Assembly (NCBI GenBank): GCA_002699125.1
Contig: PABI01000056.1
Span: forward strand, 21,892-85,891
DNA: 64,000 nt
Origin: Anaerolineaceae bacterium
GTDB taxonomy: Bacteria; Chloroflexota; Anaerolineae; Promineifilales; Promineifilaceae
Reading direction: 5' to 3'
Shown: positions 1 through 10,009 of the stretch, in pieces
Layout of the letters: each line of letters starts with the position of its first letter
How positions within the stretch are numbered: position 1 is the stretch's first letter
The notes under the pieces: model-generated
Seen by the model: only the letters and a program-made list of their open reading frames with translations
The model's database searches: none
Told to the model about the DNA's origin: nothing
Program-made: the position numbers and the translations under genes

Positions 1-570
1 GCAAGCCGCTTTCACCGCTTTTTGTTATTACAATTGGGACTTTCTTTTCCGCTTTTTGGGCTTATGTACCATACCCATGGAACAAGAAGTAAATTCTGTC
101 GAAGGGCAGCAGGTTAGCAGCGATTGGTATCACTATTTTTACTTCGTTCCGACTGACTGGTTGAAGCTGCAGGGCCCAACACCCGATCGAATTAGTTTCT
201 TAAGCGATCCATTAGCCTACAATCAGCCGAATGAATGCCCTTTGCCAAATGGATTGATGAAGCTGGATTTTTCGGTGGACCCGCCGGGAAATTTTGACAC
301 TGGTGCACCGGACAGTACGCCAGACTTCGGGGATTTACAGAAGTAATAGTTGCAACAAATCCCGCCTGGATTCAAACTGTCCAGGGAGGAGAACTAATGG
401 GGCCAGCGGATTTCGGGACGACTGTTTACATAAAGGGAGATGATTATTGGTATCACTTTTGGTTGCTTTGCATCCCACCAACGGCGGCAGATACTGCAGG
501 ACAAGATGCCTTCAAGACCCAATGCCAGGATGTATTCAGTCAAATTTTAGCCAGCTTTGAGATTCGGTAA
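1..570 (+). pseudogene. Frameshifted hypothetical gene, cut by the left edge
   Basis: The reading frame is open from the window edge through position 343 and stops at 344-346 (TAA TAG). A second frame then continues without interruption to a TAA at 568-570. Joining the two at about 335-345 gives one coherent protein; the downstream part reads VIVATNPAWIQTVQ and ends in QILASFEIR. A single-base indel is the simplest explanation. I do not recognise the family. The aromatic-rich stretch DWYHYFYFVP in the first part and DDYWYHFWLL in the second suggest a beta-rich domain. A third frame at 3-90 encodes a hydrophobic stretch that could be a displaced signal peptide, so a second lesion is possible. 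Assembly error cannot be excluded. Confidence 0.5.
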
Positions 571-636
571 CCAAAAGCGAAACACGAATTTGACGAATCA
601 CACGAATATTTGTTAAATTCGTGTCATTTGTGAGCT
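571..636. repeat. Short dispersed CACGAATT inverted repeat
   Basis: The spacer contains CACGAATTT facing AAATTCGTG, with further CACGAAT copies between them. It lies between two convergent genes and may act as a structured 3' end, but there is no clear U-tract. Confidence 0.35.
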
Positions 637-1512
637 TTATTGTTCAAGCGGCAGGGCAAAAATGCCCAGGTGATTACCCACGGGCCGCTGCCGCATGGGG
701 ATGTTGGTGTGGAACGGAGCGTTTAGCACCTTTGCGCCGCTGTTGCCCTGCATCACCATCGTGCTGGAGCCGCCGCCGTCCAGATTGAGGGCGAATTCGG
801 CACCGGCTTCCAGGGCAATTTCGGCCAGTTCCCACAGGGTGACGCCTTCGCTGTATTTGGGTTGACGGCCGTCCACCACAATGAGCCACAGTGTGGAGCC
901 GCTGCTGTTGGTGGCAACGGCCGTTCGCGGATGCAGCGCTTTATCTTCAGGAGCAACCACCACGCGATCCTGCAACAGCATATGGTTTCCCGCCAGCGCC
1001 TGGGTATCCTTTTGATCGCAATCCACGTCGCGAATCTGCACGTGGGCCACAGTCAGGCACAGGATGGGCCAATCTTGCTTACCCTCCGAATAAACATGAT
1101 GGTTGGACATGGCCAACCCGTAAATATTAACTGGGTCGCCCAGCCTCGGGTAATAGTCCCAGGGAAGTTTGGCATGGAAAGGCTCGAAAAAGCTGCCGTT
1201 AATGGCCAGCTGCACGCCAAATTCGGTGGCAAAATTGGTTGTAGTGCGCGCCCGCAAATCCATGTCGATGGTGTCATCGCCGGGCGTGACAAAAAAATCG
1301 ATCCCGGGAATCGTGAGATCGATTTCCAGCAAGTGAATGACAAGCGGTCTGGGTAATGAGCGGGTCTGGCGTTTGTAGGTTACCCCTTGGAACAATTCTT
1401 CGCTAATGTCCTGGCGGAGCGGTCGCTGGATTTGTTCATTCGCTTTGCCAAACACAACGACGATCAAGAGGATAAAAACAGATAGCCGGAGCGGCTTTGT
1501 GTATAGATGCAT
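637..1512 (-). CDS. Phosphodiester glycosidase (NAGPA/DUF2233) family secreted protein
   Basis: Protein of 291 aa. Residues 8-24 form a hydrophobic signal peptide or anchor, so the protein is exported. The body matches the phosphodiester glycosidase fold: an INGSFF motif near residue 100, VVDGRQ near 215, and the family hallmark NLDGGGSSTM near 245. Family members hydrolyse the phosphodiester that links N-acetylglucosamine to mannose-6-phosphate or act on related bacterial surface glycans; the substrate here is unknown. The ATG is preceded by a purine-rich GGGGGAG about ten bases upstream. It stands alone on the minus strand and converges with the broken gene at the left edge. Confidence 0.82.
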   Translation of the reverse strand: MHLYTKPLRLSVFILLIVVVFGKANEQIQRPLRQDISEELFQGVTYKRQTRSLPRPLVIHLLEIDLTIPGIDFFVTPGDDTIDMDLRARTTTNFATEFGVQLAINGSFFEPFHAKLPWDYYPRLGDPVNIYGLAMSNHHVYSEGKQDWPILCLTVAHVQIRDVDCDQKDTQALAGNHMLLQDRVVVAPEDKALHPRTAVATNSSGSTLWLIVVDGRQPKYSEGVTLWELAEIALEAGAEFALNLDGGGSSTMVMQGNSGAKVLNAPFHTNIPMRQRPVGNHLGIFALPLEQ

Positions 1513-1695
1513 GAAACAGGCTCCCCCTGCAAAATCAGGGTATTGGTGAGATCATGTAGATGACTTTATTGAAGCCCACCAAAGCCGGCACAGCAATAGC
1601 ATCTTGGTCAGGCGAGGCTGGTCTCTTGGTAAGGGGGTGTTGTCTTTTTGTTTTGTCTGGCGCGGGATTGGTCGCCAACCGCAGATGCGCAAGGT

Positions 1696-2832
1696 TTAGT
1701 CGTGAGCTGCTTTTTCAATTGTTTGCAGAACCTGCACGGCCGTTTCTGCCCAGCTAAACTTTTTGACATTGGCCAAGCCACGCTGCACCAAATTCTGCCG
1801 CAAGGATGCATCGTTGGCCAGCGCTTGCATCCCCTGGGTGATGGCCGTTGTGTCCAGCGGATCGACCAGCAGGGCCGCATCCCCGGCAACTTCAGGCAGG
1901 GAACTGGTGGTGGCGGTGAGAACGGCCGTGCCGCACGCCTGTGCCTCCAGCACGGGAAAGCCAAACCCTTCGTACAATGATGGATAGAGAACGGCCGTTG
2001 CCCCGGAAAGCAGCGCGGCTTTGTCGTTTTCGTCGATGAAACCGGTAACGATAATTTTGTTTGAGACTGGAGGCTTGTCCTGAGCGGAGTCGAAGGATTG
2101 AAGATTGGAGATTGTGTCCATAATCGGAGCGGAGAGCCAGCCGGGTTTGCCGGCCAGAACCAATTGATGCGGCAGGCCGCTGGCAGCGTAAGCCTGAATG
2201 AGGCGGACCAGATTTTTGCGCGGTTGCAGGGTGCTGAGGTAGAGCAGGTAGGGCGAGGTGATGTGGTGTTTGTGGCGAACGGCCGTCATCATGCCTTCAT
2301 CCGTCACGGGCTGCAAAGCGGGATCTACGCCGGGGTAAATCACATCGATCTTGCCGGCTGGGATGCTGTCCAGGCGGATGAGGTCTTGTTTGGTGGCTGC
2401 AGAATCGGCAATGATGCGGCGGGCGCGACGGCCGTTGTGCCGCGTGCTCCAGCGCAGGTAAGCCAACTGTAGTTTAGGGTGCGCTTCAGGGAAATGGTGA
2501 TAGCCTAAATCATGAATCGTGGCCACCGATGAGCCGAAATAGCTAAAGGGAATGACGTGGGCTGGCGTGAAAAAGACGTCTGGTGGGCGGCGGTGCAGTT
2601 CGGCTGCCAGGCGCAGGTGTGTCCACAAGCGGGGAAACGGGATGGCCACATGCTCAACTTGCAGCAGATCAAAAAATAATTCTGGAGGAGGTGTCTGGTT
2701 AAAATATAGCCGAATCTGGTGTTTTTGCGCGACAGCCAACGGAATCAGCGCTTGCAGTAAGAAGGTAGCATACCCTTCCGTTCCGGTGCGCTGCCCGGTA
2801 CTTGTGCGGCTGGCGTCGATGCCAATAATCAC
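1696..2832 (-). CDS. Glycosyltransferase family 4 (GT-B) protein
   Basis: Protein of 378 aa starting with GTG. The N-terminus MIIGIDASRTSTGQ and the C-terminal YEGFGFPVLEAQACGTAV segment (the EX7E donor-site motif) identify a retaining GT4 enzyme that transfers a sugar from a nucleotide donor, probably on the cytoplasmic face of the membrane. Between the two Rossmann halves, at about residues 240-256, the chain carries an in-frame insertion reading SFDSAQDKP. This is the translation of a dispersed genomic repeat (see 2062-2115) and is not expected in the family. The insertion is in a loop between beta strands, so activity may survive. There is no neighbour in an obvious operon. Confidence 0.85.
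   Translation of the reverse strand: MIIGIDASRTSTGQRTGTEGYATFLLQALIPLAVAQKHQIRLYFNQTPPPELFFDLLQVEHVAIPFPRLWTHLRLAAELHRRPPDVFFTPAHVIPFSYFGSSVATIHDLGYHHFPEAHPKLQLAYLRWSTRHNGRRARRIIADSAATKQDLIRLDSIPAGKIDVIYPGVDPALQPVTDEGMMTAVRHKHHITSPYLLYLSTLQPRKNLVRLIQAYAASGLPHQLVLAGKPGWLSAPIMDTISNLQSFDSAQDKPPVSNKIIVTGFIDENDKAALLSGATAVLYPSLYEGFGFPVLEAQACGTAVLTATTSSLPEVAGDAALLVDPLDTTAITQGMQALANDASLRQNLVQRGLANVKKFSWAETAVQVLQTIEKAAHD
2062..2115. repeat. Dispersed repeat inserted in frame inside the GT4 gene
   Basis: On the minus strand this reads as a run of CAATCTCCAATCTTC-type units followed by CCTTCGACTCCGCTCAGG and ACAAGCC. Related copies lie at 5110-5180 (TCCAATCTC units) and at 53468-53510 (CCTTCGACAAGCTCA units). 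It adds residues to the encoded enzyme without breaking the frame. Confidence 0.6.
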
Positions 2833-2852
2833 GTTGCACCCAACAGGATTTT

Positions 2853-2942
2853 AACGCAAAGACGCAAAGACGCAGAGGGGAAGCCAATCTGCGAAATGGT
2901 TCGGCTGCGCTCACCACAAGCCTGTGAAATCTGTGGATAAAT
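2853..2942. repeat. Dispersed CGCAAAGACG and AATCTGTGGATAA repeats
   Basis: The spacer holds AACGCAAAGACGCAAAGACG (2853-2872) and, at 2916-2942, a 27-bp block that recurs with two mismatches at 53504-53530. Such motifs are widespread in intergenic DNA of environmental bacteria; their function is unknown. Confidence 0.65.
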
Positions 2943-2969
2943 TTTCATGTCGGAAGTTGAGAATACGTG

Positions 2970-3551
2970 TTACTCGCAGCCAGGACCAAGCGAGAGGAAG
3001 TCCTCAGCCACCCAGCCTTCATCCCCAGAAATATTGTCCCGCACCTTGCGCCAAGTCAAGCCATTGGCGTCTTGTGGTGCCTCTTCTTGAATCAGCGTCA
3101 CGAAGGTGGCTTCCGGCAGAATGCTAACTTCGGCACCGCCGGGGGCGTCACGGAGTGTGAGCCCATTGCCGGAGGTACCTTCCACAATGGCGCGGCAGAG
3201 AACAGGGGTAGCGGTTGCTGTGGGAATAGCGGCGTCTATCGTGGGCGAAGGGGAAGGTGTCGGAGGAAAAACGCTGAGTTCTGGCGTGGGAGTGACGGTA
3301 ACTTCACCATCCACCAGCGTTTCTGTGCCTTCTTCGGTCTCCTGGGATTGCAGTTCTTGCGAGGCCATGTAGCCCACAGCAGCAATAAACAGCAGGGTAC
3401 TGCCCAGCAGCGTTAGCATGGCGCGCCGCAAAATCGCTTCCCGCTCCAGGGTATAAAAGCGTGCGCCTCCCCGCCGAATGCTTTGGTAAGTGGCAATAGC
3501 CAGCAGCAGTCCGGCAAAAGTCAGGACGATGGGAATAATCAATGCACTCAT
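2970..3551 (-). CDS. Membrane-anchored protein with C-terminal bacterial SH3-like domain
   Basis: Protein of 193 aa. Two hydrophobic segments, about residues 3-24 and 44-63, flank a short basic loop. A Thr/Pro/Ser-rich linker follows (TVTPTPELSVFPPTPSPSP), then a C-terminal module of about 80 residues with GLTLRDAPGG and GWVAEDFL, typical of SH3b domains that bind cell-wall or peptide ligands. The second half should lie outside the membrane. It starts 5 bp after the end of the tsaC-type gene, so it is the last member of a prmC-tsaC-SH3b operon. The domain call is solid; the ligand is unknown. Confidence 0.75.
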   Translation of the reverse strand: MSALIIPIVLTFAGLLLAIATYQSIRRGGARFYTLEREAILRRAMLTLLGSTLLFIAAVGYMASQELQSQETEEGTETLVDGEVTVTPTPELSVFPPTPSPSPTIDAAIPTATATPVLCRAIVEGTSGNGLTLRDAPGGAEVSILPEATFVTLIQEEAPQDANGLTWRKVRDNISGDEGWVAEDFLSLGPGCE

Positions 3552-3556
3552 AAATA

Positions 3557-4210
3557 TTATTGTTTAGCCAGGCCTAACAGCGCCCGGGCCGAAATTGGCC
3601 CTTCGCGCAGCAGCTTTAGCTCATGGCCAGTACAGTCTAAAATGGTGGAAGCTTCAGCATGGGGGGATGGGCCATCATCAACAACGGCCGTTACCCAGCC
3701 AGCTAATTGGTTCAGGGCATCAACGGCCGTATCTGCCGGTTCTTGCCCCGATAAGTTGGCGCTGGTCACGGCCAATGCCCCGCCGGCGGCACGAATGATG
3801 TCGCGACCCACTTGATTATTGGGAATGCGCACCGCCACGCTGTCGTTGTGCGATATTTCGGCGGGCAAATCGGGATGTTTGGGCAGCAGCAAGGTTAATG
3901 GACCCGGCCAATATTGGTTAATGAATGTTTGGGCAACGGCCGGGACGGTGCGCACCACGCGGGACAAGTCGCTGTGATCGGCCAGTAAAATGGGGATTGG
4001 TTTGCTAAACTGCCGTTGTTTGGCCGCGTAAATCAGGCGTACGGCCGCGGAATTAAACGCATCACCCGCCAGCCCATACAGCGTATCTGTTGGTATGACG
4101 ATAAGATTGCCGGCTCGCGCTTCGGCTGCTGCCTGAATAATCGCTCCCGGAAAATTGGCAGGTAGCAGTTGTGTATGGGTTGGTGGATACGGCCTCTTCA
4201 AACTTTCCAA
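3557..4210 (-). CDS. tsaC: L-threonylcarbamoyladenylate synthase (TsaC/Sua5 family)
   Basis: Protein of 217 aa of the YrdC-like fold. It makes threonylcarbamoyl-AMP from threonine, bicarbonate and ATP, the first step of the t6A modification at position 37 of ANN-decoding tRNAs. Visible motifs are PTDTLYGLAGDA near residue 40, the KQRQFSKP basic ATP-site motif near 65, TSANLSG near 150 and STILD near 187. The length fits the short TsaC form without the extra Sua5 domain. It lies 22 bp downstream of prmC, a common pairing since both serve translation. The assignment between TsaC and the YciO branch rests on the conserved KR/SxN-type motifs. Confidence 0.88.
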   Translation of the reverse strand: MESLKRPYPPTHTQLLPANFPGAIIQAAAEARAGNLIVIPTDTLYGLAGDAFNSAAVRLIYAAKQRQFSKPIPILLADHSDLSRVVRTVPAVAQTFINQYWPGPLTLLLPKHPDLPAEISHNDSVAVRIPNNQVGRDIIRAAGGALAVTSANLSGQEPADTAVDALNQLAGWVTAVVDDGPSPHAEASTILDCTGHELKLLREGPISARALLGLAKQ

Positions 4211-4232
4211 ACTTCCCTCTTTCCAAATTTTA

Positions 4233-5075
4233 TTATTTTGCCAAAGCGATCTTTACAATCCGGTCATGTCCGGCGAAATCGGGCAAAACCGTGATGTTTG
4301 CCTCGGGAAAATGGCTTTGGGCAGCCGCTTGTACGACCTTACTCTGCTGCCAGCCAATTTCCAAAAAAATAGCGCCGTTAGAGCGGAGCCGGGTGGTTGC
4401 CTGTTGTAACAGCTGTCGGATTAAATCCAGGCCATCCTTGCCCCCGTCCAGAGCCAGCGCTGGCTCGTACAATTTTACCCCATCAGCCAGCGCCTGCCAC
4501 TCGCCGCTGGTGACGTAGGGCAAATTGGCCACAACCAGGTCAACTGGTGTGTCAATGGCCTGCAATAAGTCACTTTGCTGGAACTGGATGCGGCCCGGGG
4601 CCAGCCGCGCACCATTTTGTTGGGCAATGGCTAATGCTTCCAGAGAGATGTCTACGGCCGTTACCTGCAAATCGGGCAAAAAGCGGGCCAGCGCAATGGC
4701 GATGCAGCCGCTGCCCGTACCGACGTCTACGGCCGTTGCTGCCTTGTTTTCCCGCGCCCAAGCTGCCGCCAACTCCACCAACTGTTCGGTCTCTGGCCGC
4801 GGAATGAGCACGCCAGGGGCCACGTGCAAGTCAAAGTCAAAAAACGGAGCGTGGCCGATGATATACGGCACGGGTTCTTCTTTTTGGGCGCGGCTGATGA
4901 GCTTCCGATAGTTCTTTTTCTGTTCGGGTGTTAGCTCCTGGTCATGGTGCACAATCAGGTAGCTGTGGGGCACATCCAGCAGATGTTCCAGCAGCAGCCG
5001 GGCGTCTACCTTGGGTGTAGGTGATGAGGGGGTAAGTTGAGAACGACCGTAATCCAACGCTGCCTGAATATCCAT
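4233..5075 (-). CDS. prmC: Peptide chain release factor N5-glutamine methyltransferase
   Basis: Protein of 280 aa. It methylates the glutamine of the GGQ motif in release factors RF1 and RF2 using SAM. An N-terminal helical domain (about 1-80) is followed by a class I methyltransferase domain with AVDVGTGSGCIAIAL near residue 115 and the substrate-site tetrapeptide near 187. That tetrapeptide reads NLPY rather than the usual NPPY. The upstream spacing to cysC and the shared direction with tsaC make it the first gene of a three-gene operon. The TTTATG box about 10 bases before the ATG is a weak -10 candidate. Confidence 0.92.
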   Translation of the reverse strand: MDIQAALDYGRSQLTPSSPTPKVDARLLLEHLLDVPHSYLIVHHDQELTPEQKKNYRKLISRAQKEEPVPYIIGHAPFFDFDLHVAPGVLIPRPETEQLVELAAAWARENKAATAVDVGTGSGCIAIALARFLPDLQVTAVDISLEALAIAQQNGARLAPGRIQFQQSDLLQAIDTPVDLVVANLPYVTSGEWQALADGVKLYEPALALDGGKDGLDLIRQLLQQATTRLRSNGAIFLEIGWQQSKVVQAAAQSHFPEANITVLPDFAGHDRIVKIALAK

Positions 5076-5109
5076 AGCCGAGAAGCATAAAGTGTGCGGC
5101 TTGATAAAG

Positions 5110-5180
5110 CAAAAAAAGAGATTGGAGATGAGAGATTATAGAGATTATTAATCTCCAATCTCCTGTCTCCAATCTCTGCT
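5110..5180. repeat. Inverted dispersed repeat of GATTGGAGA units
   Basis: AGAGATTGGAGA on one side faces TCTCCAATCTCT on the other, separated by further GAGATTA units. The region is a hairpin-forming version of the same low-complexity repeat found inside the GT4 gene. It lies between cysC and prmC. Confidence 0.55.
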
Positions 5181-5308
5181 TTTAAAAGAGTTGGAAGCTA
5201 AGAATCTATCCGAAACGCCACAGAGGAAAAAGAGAAGATAGAAAAGTTGGGACCCCTCTCAAAAATCTCTGTGAACTCTGTGGCCAATATTCGAATAGGA
5301 TAACGTCT

Positions 5309-5857
5309 TTATGCTGGCTGAGCCACCGGAATCAGGCCACGCTTTTCCAGTTCGCCAATGATGAAAGCGGCGCTTTCGGCCACTGTTTGCTTATCGGTGC
5401 GTACGTGGATGTCGGGGTTTGCTGGTGATTCAAATGGATCAGAAATGCCCGTGAAGTTTTTGATTTCGCCAGCCAGGGCCTTTTTGTACATCCCTTTGAC
5501 ATCGCGCTCAATGACCACATCCAGCGGTGCGTCTACAAACACTTCCAGGAAGTTGGTGGTATTGGCCCGCACATCGTCGCGGATGGACTGGTAGGGGGAG
5601 ATAAAGGAGCAGATGCAGCCCACACCATTACGGGAGAGCAGCTTGGCGACAAAGGTGATGCGCTCAATGTTCTTTTCGCGGTCTTCTTTGGAGAAGCCCA
5701 GGTCACGGGTCAGACTTTCGCGGACGACGTCGCCATCCAGACGTTCCAGGCGCAAATTACGGTTGGCTAATTGCTCCAGCAGTTCTAGAGCAATCGTGGT
5801 TTTGCCCGCACCGGACAGGCCGGTCATCCACAGTACAAATCCTTGTTGTTCGGTCAT
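5309..5857 (-). CDS. cysC: Adenylylsulfate kinase (APS kinase)
   Basis: Protein of 182 aa, normal for a stand-alone CysC. It phosphorylates adenosine 5'-phosphosulfate to PAPS with ATP. The P-loop GLSGAGKTT is at about 14-22, the DGDVVR substrate motif near 41, FISPYQSIRDDVR near 86 and the lid segment KGMYKKALAGEIKNFTGI near 120-138, all intact. GAGGA sits before the ATG. It is one of two APS kinases here; the other is fused to ATP sulfurylase directly upstream on the same strand. No PAPS reductase is present in the window, and a sulfotransferase is encoded 11 kb away, so PAPS as sulfonate donor is a likely use. Confidence 0.93.
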   Translation of the reverse strand: MTEQQGFVLWMTGLSGAGKTTIALELLEQLANRNLRLERLDGDVVRESLTRDLGFSKEDREKNIERITFVAKLLSRNGVGCICSFISPYQSIRDDVRANTTNFLEVFVDAPLDVVIERDVKGMYKKALAGEIKNFTGISDPFESPANPDIHVRTDKQTVAESAAFIIGELEKRGLIPVAQPA

Positions 5858-5942
5858 AATAAATCCTCGTTTTAGTTAATTTTTAATGGGAACTTGATAA
5901 TTGGGTAATTACTCTCATTGCGCAACTACCCAATACAAATTC

Positions 5943-7709
<1,767 letters not shown>

Positions 7710-8052
7710 TCATAAAAAAAGCGGCCCTGAACAAATCACCTTGTACAAAGGGATCTACTCTGGGCTGCTTTTTGTGTTTTGAAGGTTACTTCTGCGCTTG
7801 TAAAACCTGAGTAATTCGCAAACAATTGTAGCAAAAAATCACGAAGAATGAATGCGAACTCCGTCCTAGTTTAGAAATGGTTCCTTACGGTCTATGTTAA
7901 GAGTTTTGATGATGAATATAGTGTAAAAATCCGTAAGTTTTACTGCCATTAAAGTCAGGAACGCAATTTTAGCACAAGTTTCGGCTGGTAACATGATAAT
8001 AAAACATTATAATGCCTGACGATGCGAAGAAAGGATTACTGCGAGAAAAAAC
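7710..8052. promoter_or_regulatory. Divergent control region of sat and the glycan GT2 gene
   Basis: No gene is visible in these 343 bp. On the minus strand TGCTACAAT (7833-7825) is an extended -10 box for sat, giving a leader of about 110 nt. On the plus strand TATAAT at 8008-8013 is a good -10 for the gene at 8053, without a clear -35. The stretch between is AT-rich and otherwise featureless. Confidence 0.5.
7714..7773 (-). promoter_or_regulatory. Attenuator-like hairpin in the sat leader
   Basis: On the minus strand GCAGCCC (7768-7762) pairs with GGGCCGC (7727-7721) and is followed by seven T (7720-7714), the form of an intrinsic terminator. It lies inside the expected sat leader, between the candidate -10 box at 7825-7830 and the start codon. 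An inner CCTTTGTACAAGG dyad occupies the loop, and upstream AGGTT/AACCT arms could form a competing stem. The plus strand also shows a T-run, so a bidirectional terminator is an alternative. Confidence 0.5.
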
Positions 8053-8982
8053 GTGATGAAAAAAGATATAAACCAACTAGAAAACAGCTTTCCTCTGGTT
8101 TTTATAGTTGTCTTAAACTGGAATGCTTTTGGGGATACTCATGAATGTTTGCTTTCTTTGAAGGAAGTGACCTATCCTAATTTTCAAATTGTCGTTGTTG
8201 ATAATGGCTCAAACGACGATAGTCCACAGCAAATTGTGGCAAGCCATCCAGATTTGACATTGGTCACGTGTGAGGTCAACAAGGGGATTGCTGCAGGCTA
8301 TAATCGTGGTATTCAGTTTGCATTGCAGGCTGGAGCAGACCATGTTGTTGTAATGAACAACGATCTTGTCTTTGATCCTGAATTTTTGTCTGCTATGGTC
8401 AGAACGATCCAGATTTGGCCGCAAAGCGGCATCATTATGCCCAAAATTTATTATTATGATGATCCTGACGTTATCTGGTCCACTGGCGGCCGTACACGCT
8501 GGATGTCTTCTAACATCTTACTGCGGGACAGGCAAAAGAAGGATGGCCCTGCGATTCAAACAGAAGAAATGATAGAGTTTGCCCCCAGCTGTTGCCTGCT
8601 GCTTACGCGGGATGTTTGTCAGGAAGTTTCGTTTGATGAAAGCTACTTCTTTTACTACGACGATTGGGATTTCTGTCTGGAAGCCAGGAAAAAGGGTTGG
8701 CATATTATTTTCTCCCCTGCGGCTCATATCTGGCATAAAGTATCACGCAGTACGCAAAATAGCCCTAAATCCCTGCGTTGGTGGAAAGTGCTCGGGCAGA
8801 GCTGTGTACGATACCATCGTAAGCATCATTCGATGTGGTTGCTGGCTACATATGTAACTTGGGTGGTGCTACGTGAAGTGGTAAAAGGCAACTTTAAAAG
8901 CTTGCCCACTTTTCTGCGCGGCATTCAATTAGGCTTGCAGGCAAAAACGGTAGAAGATATGCAACCGGGTTGGAGTGTGTAA
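8053..8982 (+). CDS. Family 2 glycosyltransferase
   Basis: Protein of 309 aa with a GT-A fold. The N-terminal VVLNWNAFGDTHECLLSL and the metal-binding region VVMNNDLVFD near residue 105 resemble rhamnosyltransferase-like GT2 enzymes of O-antigen and exopolysaccharide loci. The YYDDWDFCLEARKKGW segment near 205 is the acceptor-site ED-type motif. A hydrophobic segment near 265 may tether it to the membrane. GTG at 8053 is directly followed by ATG at 8056, either of which may start translation. The stop codon abuts the ATG of the methyltransferase, so the two are co-translated. Base composition is visibly more AT-rich than the flanks, which is usual for glycan loci. Confidence 0.88.
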   Translation: MMKKDINQLENSFPLVFIVVLNWNAFGDTHECLLSLKEVTYPNFQIVVVDNGSNDDSPQQIVASHPDLTLVTCEVNKGIAAGYNRGIQFALQAGADHVVVMNNDLVFDPEFLSAMVRTIQIWPQSGIIMPKIYYYDDPDVIWSTGGRTRWMSSNILLRDRQKKDGPAIQTEEMIEFAPSCCLLLTRDVCQEVSFDESYFFYYDDWDFCLEARKKGWHIIFSPAAHIWHKVSRSTQNSPKSLRWWKVLGQSCVRYHRKHHSMWLLATYVTWVVLREVVKGNFKSLPTFLRGIQLGLQAKTVEDMQPGWSV

Positions 8983-9987
8983 ATGCCACAAGAAGGACCC
9001 TCAGTGGCTTCTGGTACACCTGGACAGCAACGTGGTTTTGAATGGATTGCTTGTGAGATTTGTGGCAGTAGTAGGCACCATCTCGTAGCGGCCCGAACGG
9101 ATCTGTTCTTGGGTGGTAATACTCTGTTTGCCATGCATGAATGTGAAGAATGCCATGTAATTTATCAGTTTCCCCGACCAACACCGGAAAAAATGGCAGA
9201 TTATTATCCTCCCTATTATCAGCAATATACGAAAGGACTGGTTGAGGAAAAATGGCTAACGCGTTTGTCACGTTGCTATGGGCTGCGCAAGCGAGCCAAA
9301 ATTATCACTAAACAGGTTCAGACTGGAACTGTTTTGGACGTAGGTTGCGCTACAGGTGATTTTTTGTCGATTATGAAAACCTTTCCACGGTGGAGAGTGT
9401 ATGGTATTGAGCCAACTCATACTGCGTTGACATATGCAAGACAAAGGATTGGGTTGTCTGTTGTAGAGGGTGTGTTAAATGTGGCTCCGTTTGCGGAAAA
9501 CAGCTTCGATGCCATCACAATGTGGGATGTTTTAGAGCATGTGTATGATCCGCTTGATGTGTTGAAGGATGTTGCCCGTTTGTTGAAACCGGGTGGAGTA
9601 TTTGTGGTCAATCATCCAAATATTAAAAGCATTGATCGAAAGCTTTTTGGCAATATGTGGCTTGGGTATGAACTTCCGCGACATTTGTATTTGTTTCCCA
9701 GTGATTTGTTGAGGGATTTGATGGCTGAACTTGGCCTTCAAGAAGTGGAACGACAGTGTTTATATGGTAGCCATGCTGCAACTTTTTCGAGCGTGATGTT
9801 TTTAATAGAGAATCGTTTCAAAGATCCCAAAGTACAGGCACTTGCTCGTAAATTACTTTTCAGTGTGGTGGCACGGTTGCTTGTTTTGCCATACTTTAAG
9901 GTGATTGATTATCTGAAGTTAGGGTCTAATATAACGGCCGTTTTCGTAAAACCTCCTGATACTAAGTCAGTACAGGAAAACAGCTAG
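8983..9987 (+). CDS. Class I SAM-dependent methyltransferase with N-terminal Cys cluster
   Basis: Protein of 334 aa. The first 60 residues carry CEICGS and CEECH pairs that look like a zinc ribbon, as in sugar or polyketide-type methyltransferases of glycan clusters. A Methyltransf_23-like domain follows with VLDVGCATGDFLS near residue 110 and the acidic motif AITMWDVLEHVYDPLD near 175. The last 60 residues are hydrophobic. It follows the GT2 gene with no spacer. The likely role is methylation of a sugar or lipid-linked glycan; the acceptor cannot be told. Confidence 0.82.
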   Translation: MPQEGPSVASGTPGQQRGFEWIACEICGSSRHHLVAARTDLFLGGNTLFAMHECEECHVIYQFPRPTPEKMADYYPPYYQQYTKGLVEEKWLTRLSRCYGLRKRAKIITKQVQTGTVLDVGCATGDFLSIMKTFPRWRVYGIEPTHTALTYARQRIGLSVVEGVLNVAPFAENSFDAITMWDVLEHVYDPLDVLKDVARLLKPGGVFVVNHPNIKSIDRKLFGNMWLGYELPRHLYLFPSDLLRDLMAELGLQEVERQCLYGSHAATFSSVMFLIENRFKDPKVQALARKLLFSVVARLLVLPYFKVIDYLKLGSNITAVFVKPPDTKSVQENS

Positions 9988-10009
9988 CTATTTATTAAGG
10001 AAAAATTAC

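Noticed and set aside
862..1356. 164-aa open frame opposite the phosphodiester glycosidase gene
   Set aside because: Its composition is that of a reverse-frame shadow of the glycosidase gene; it has no ribosome site.
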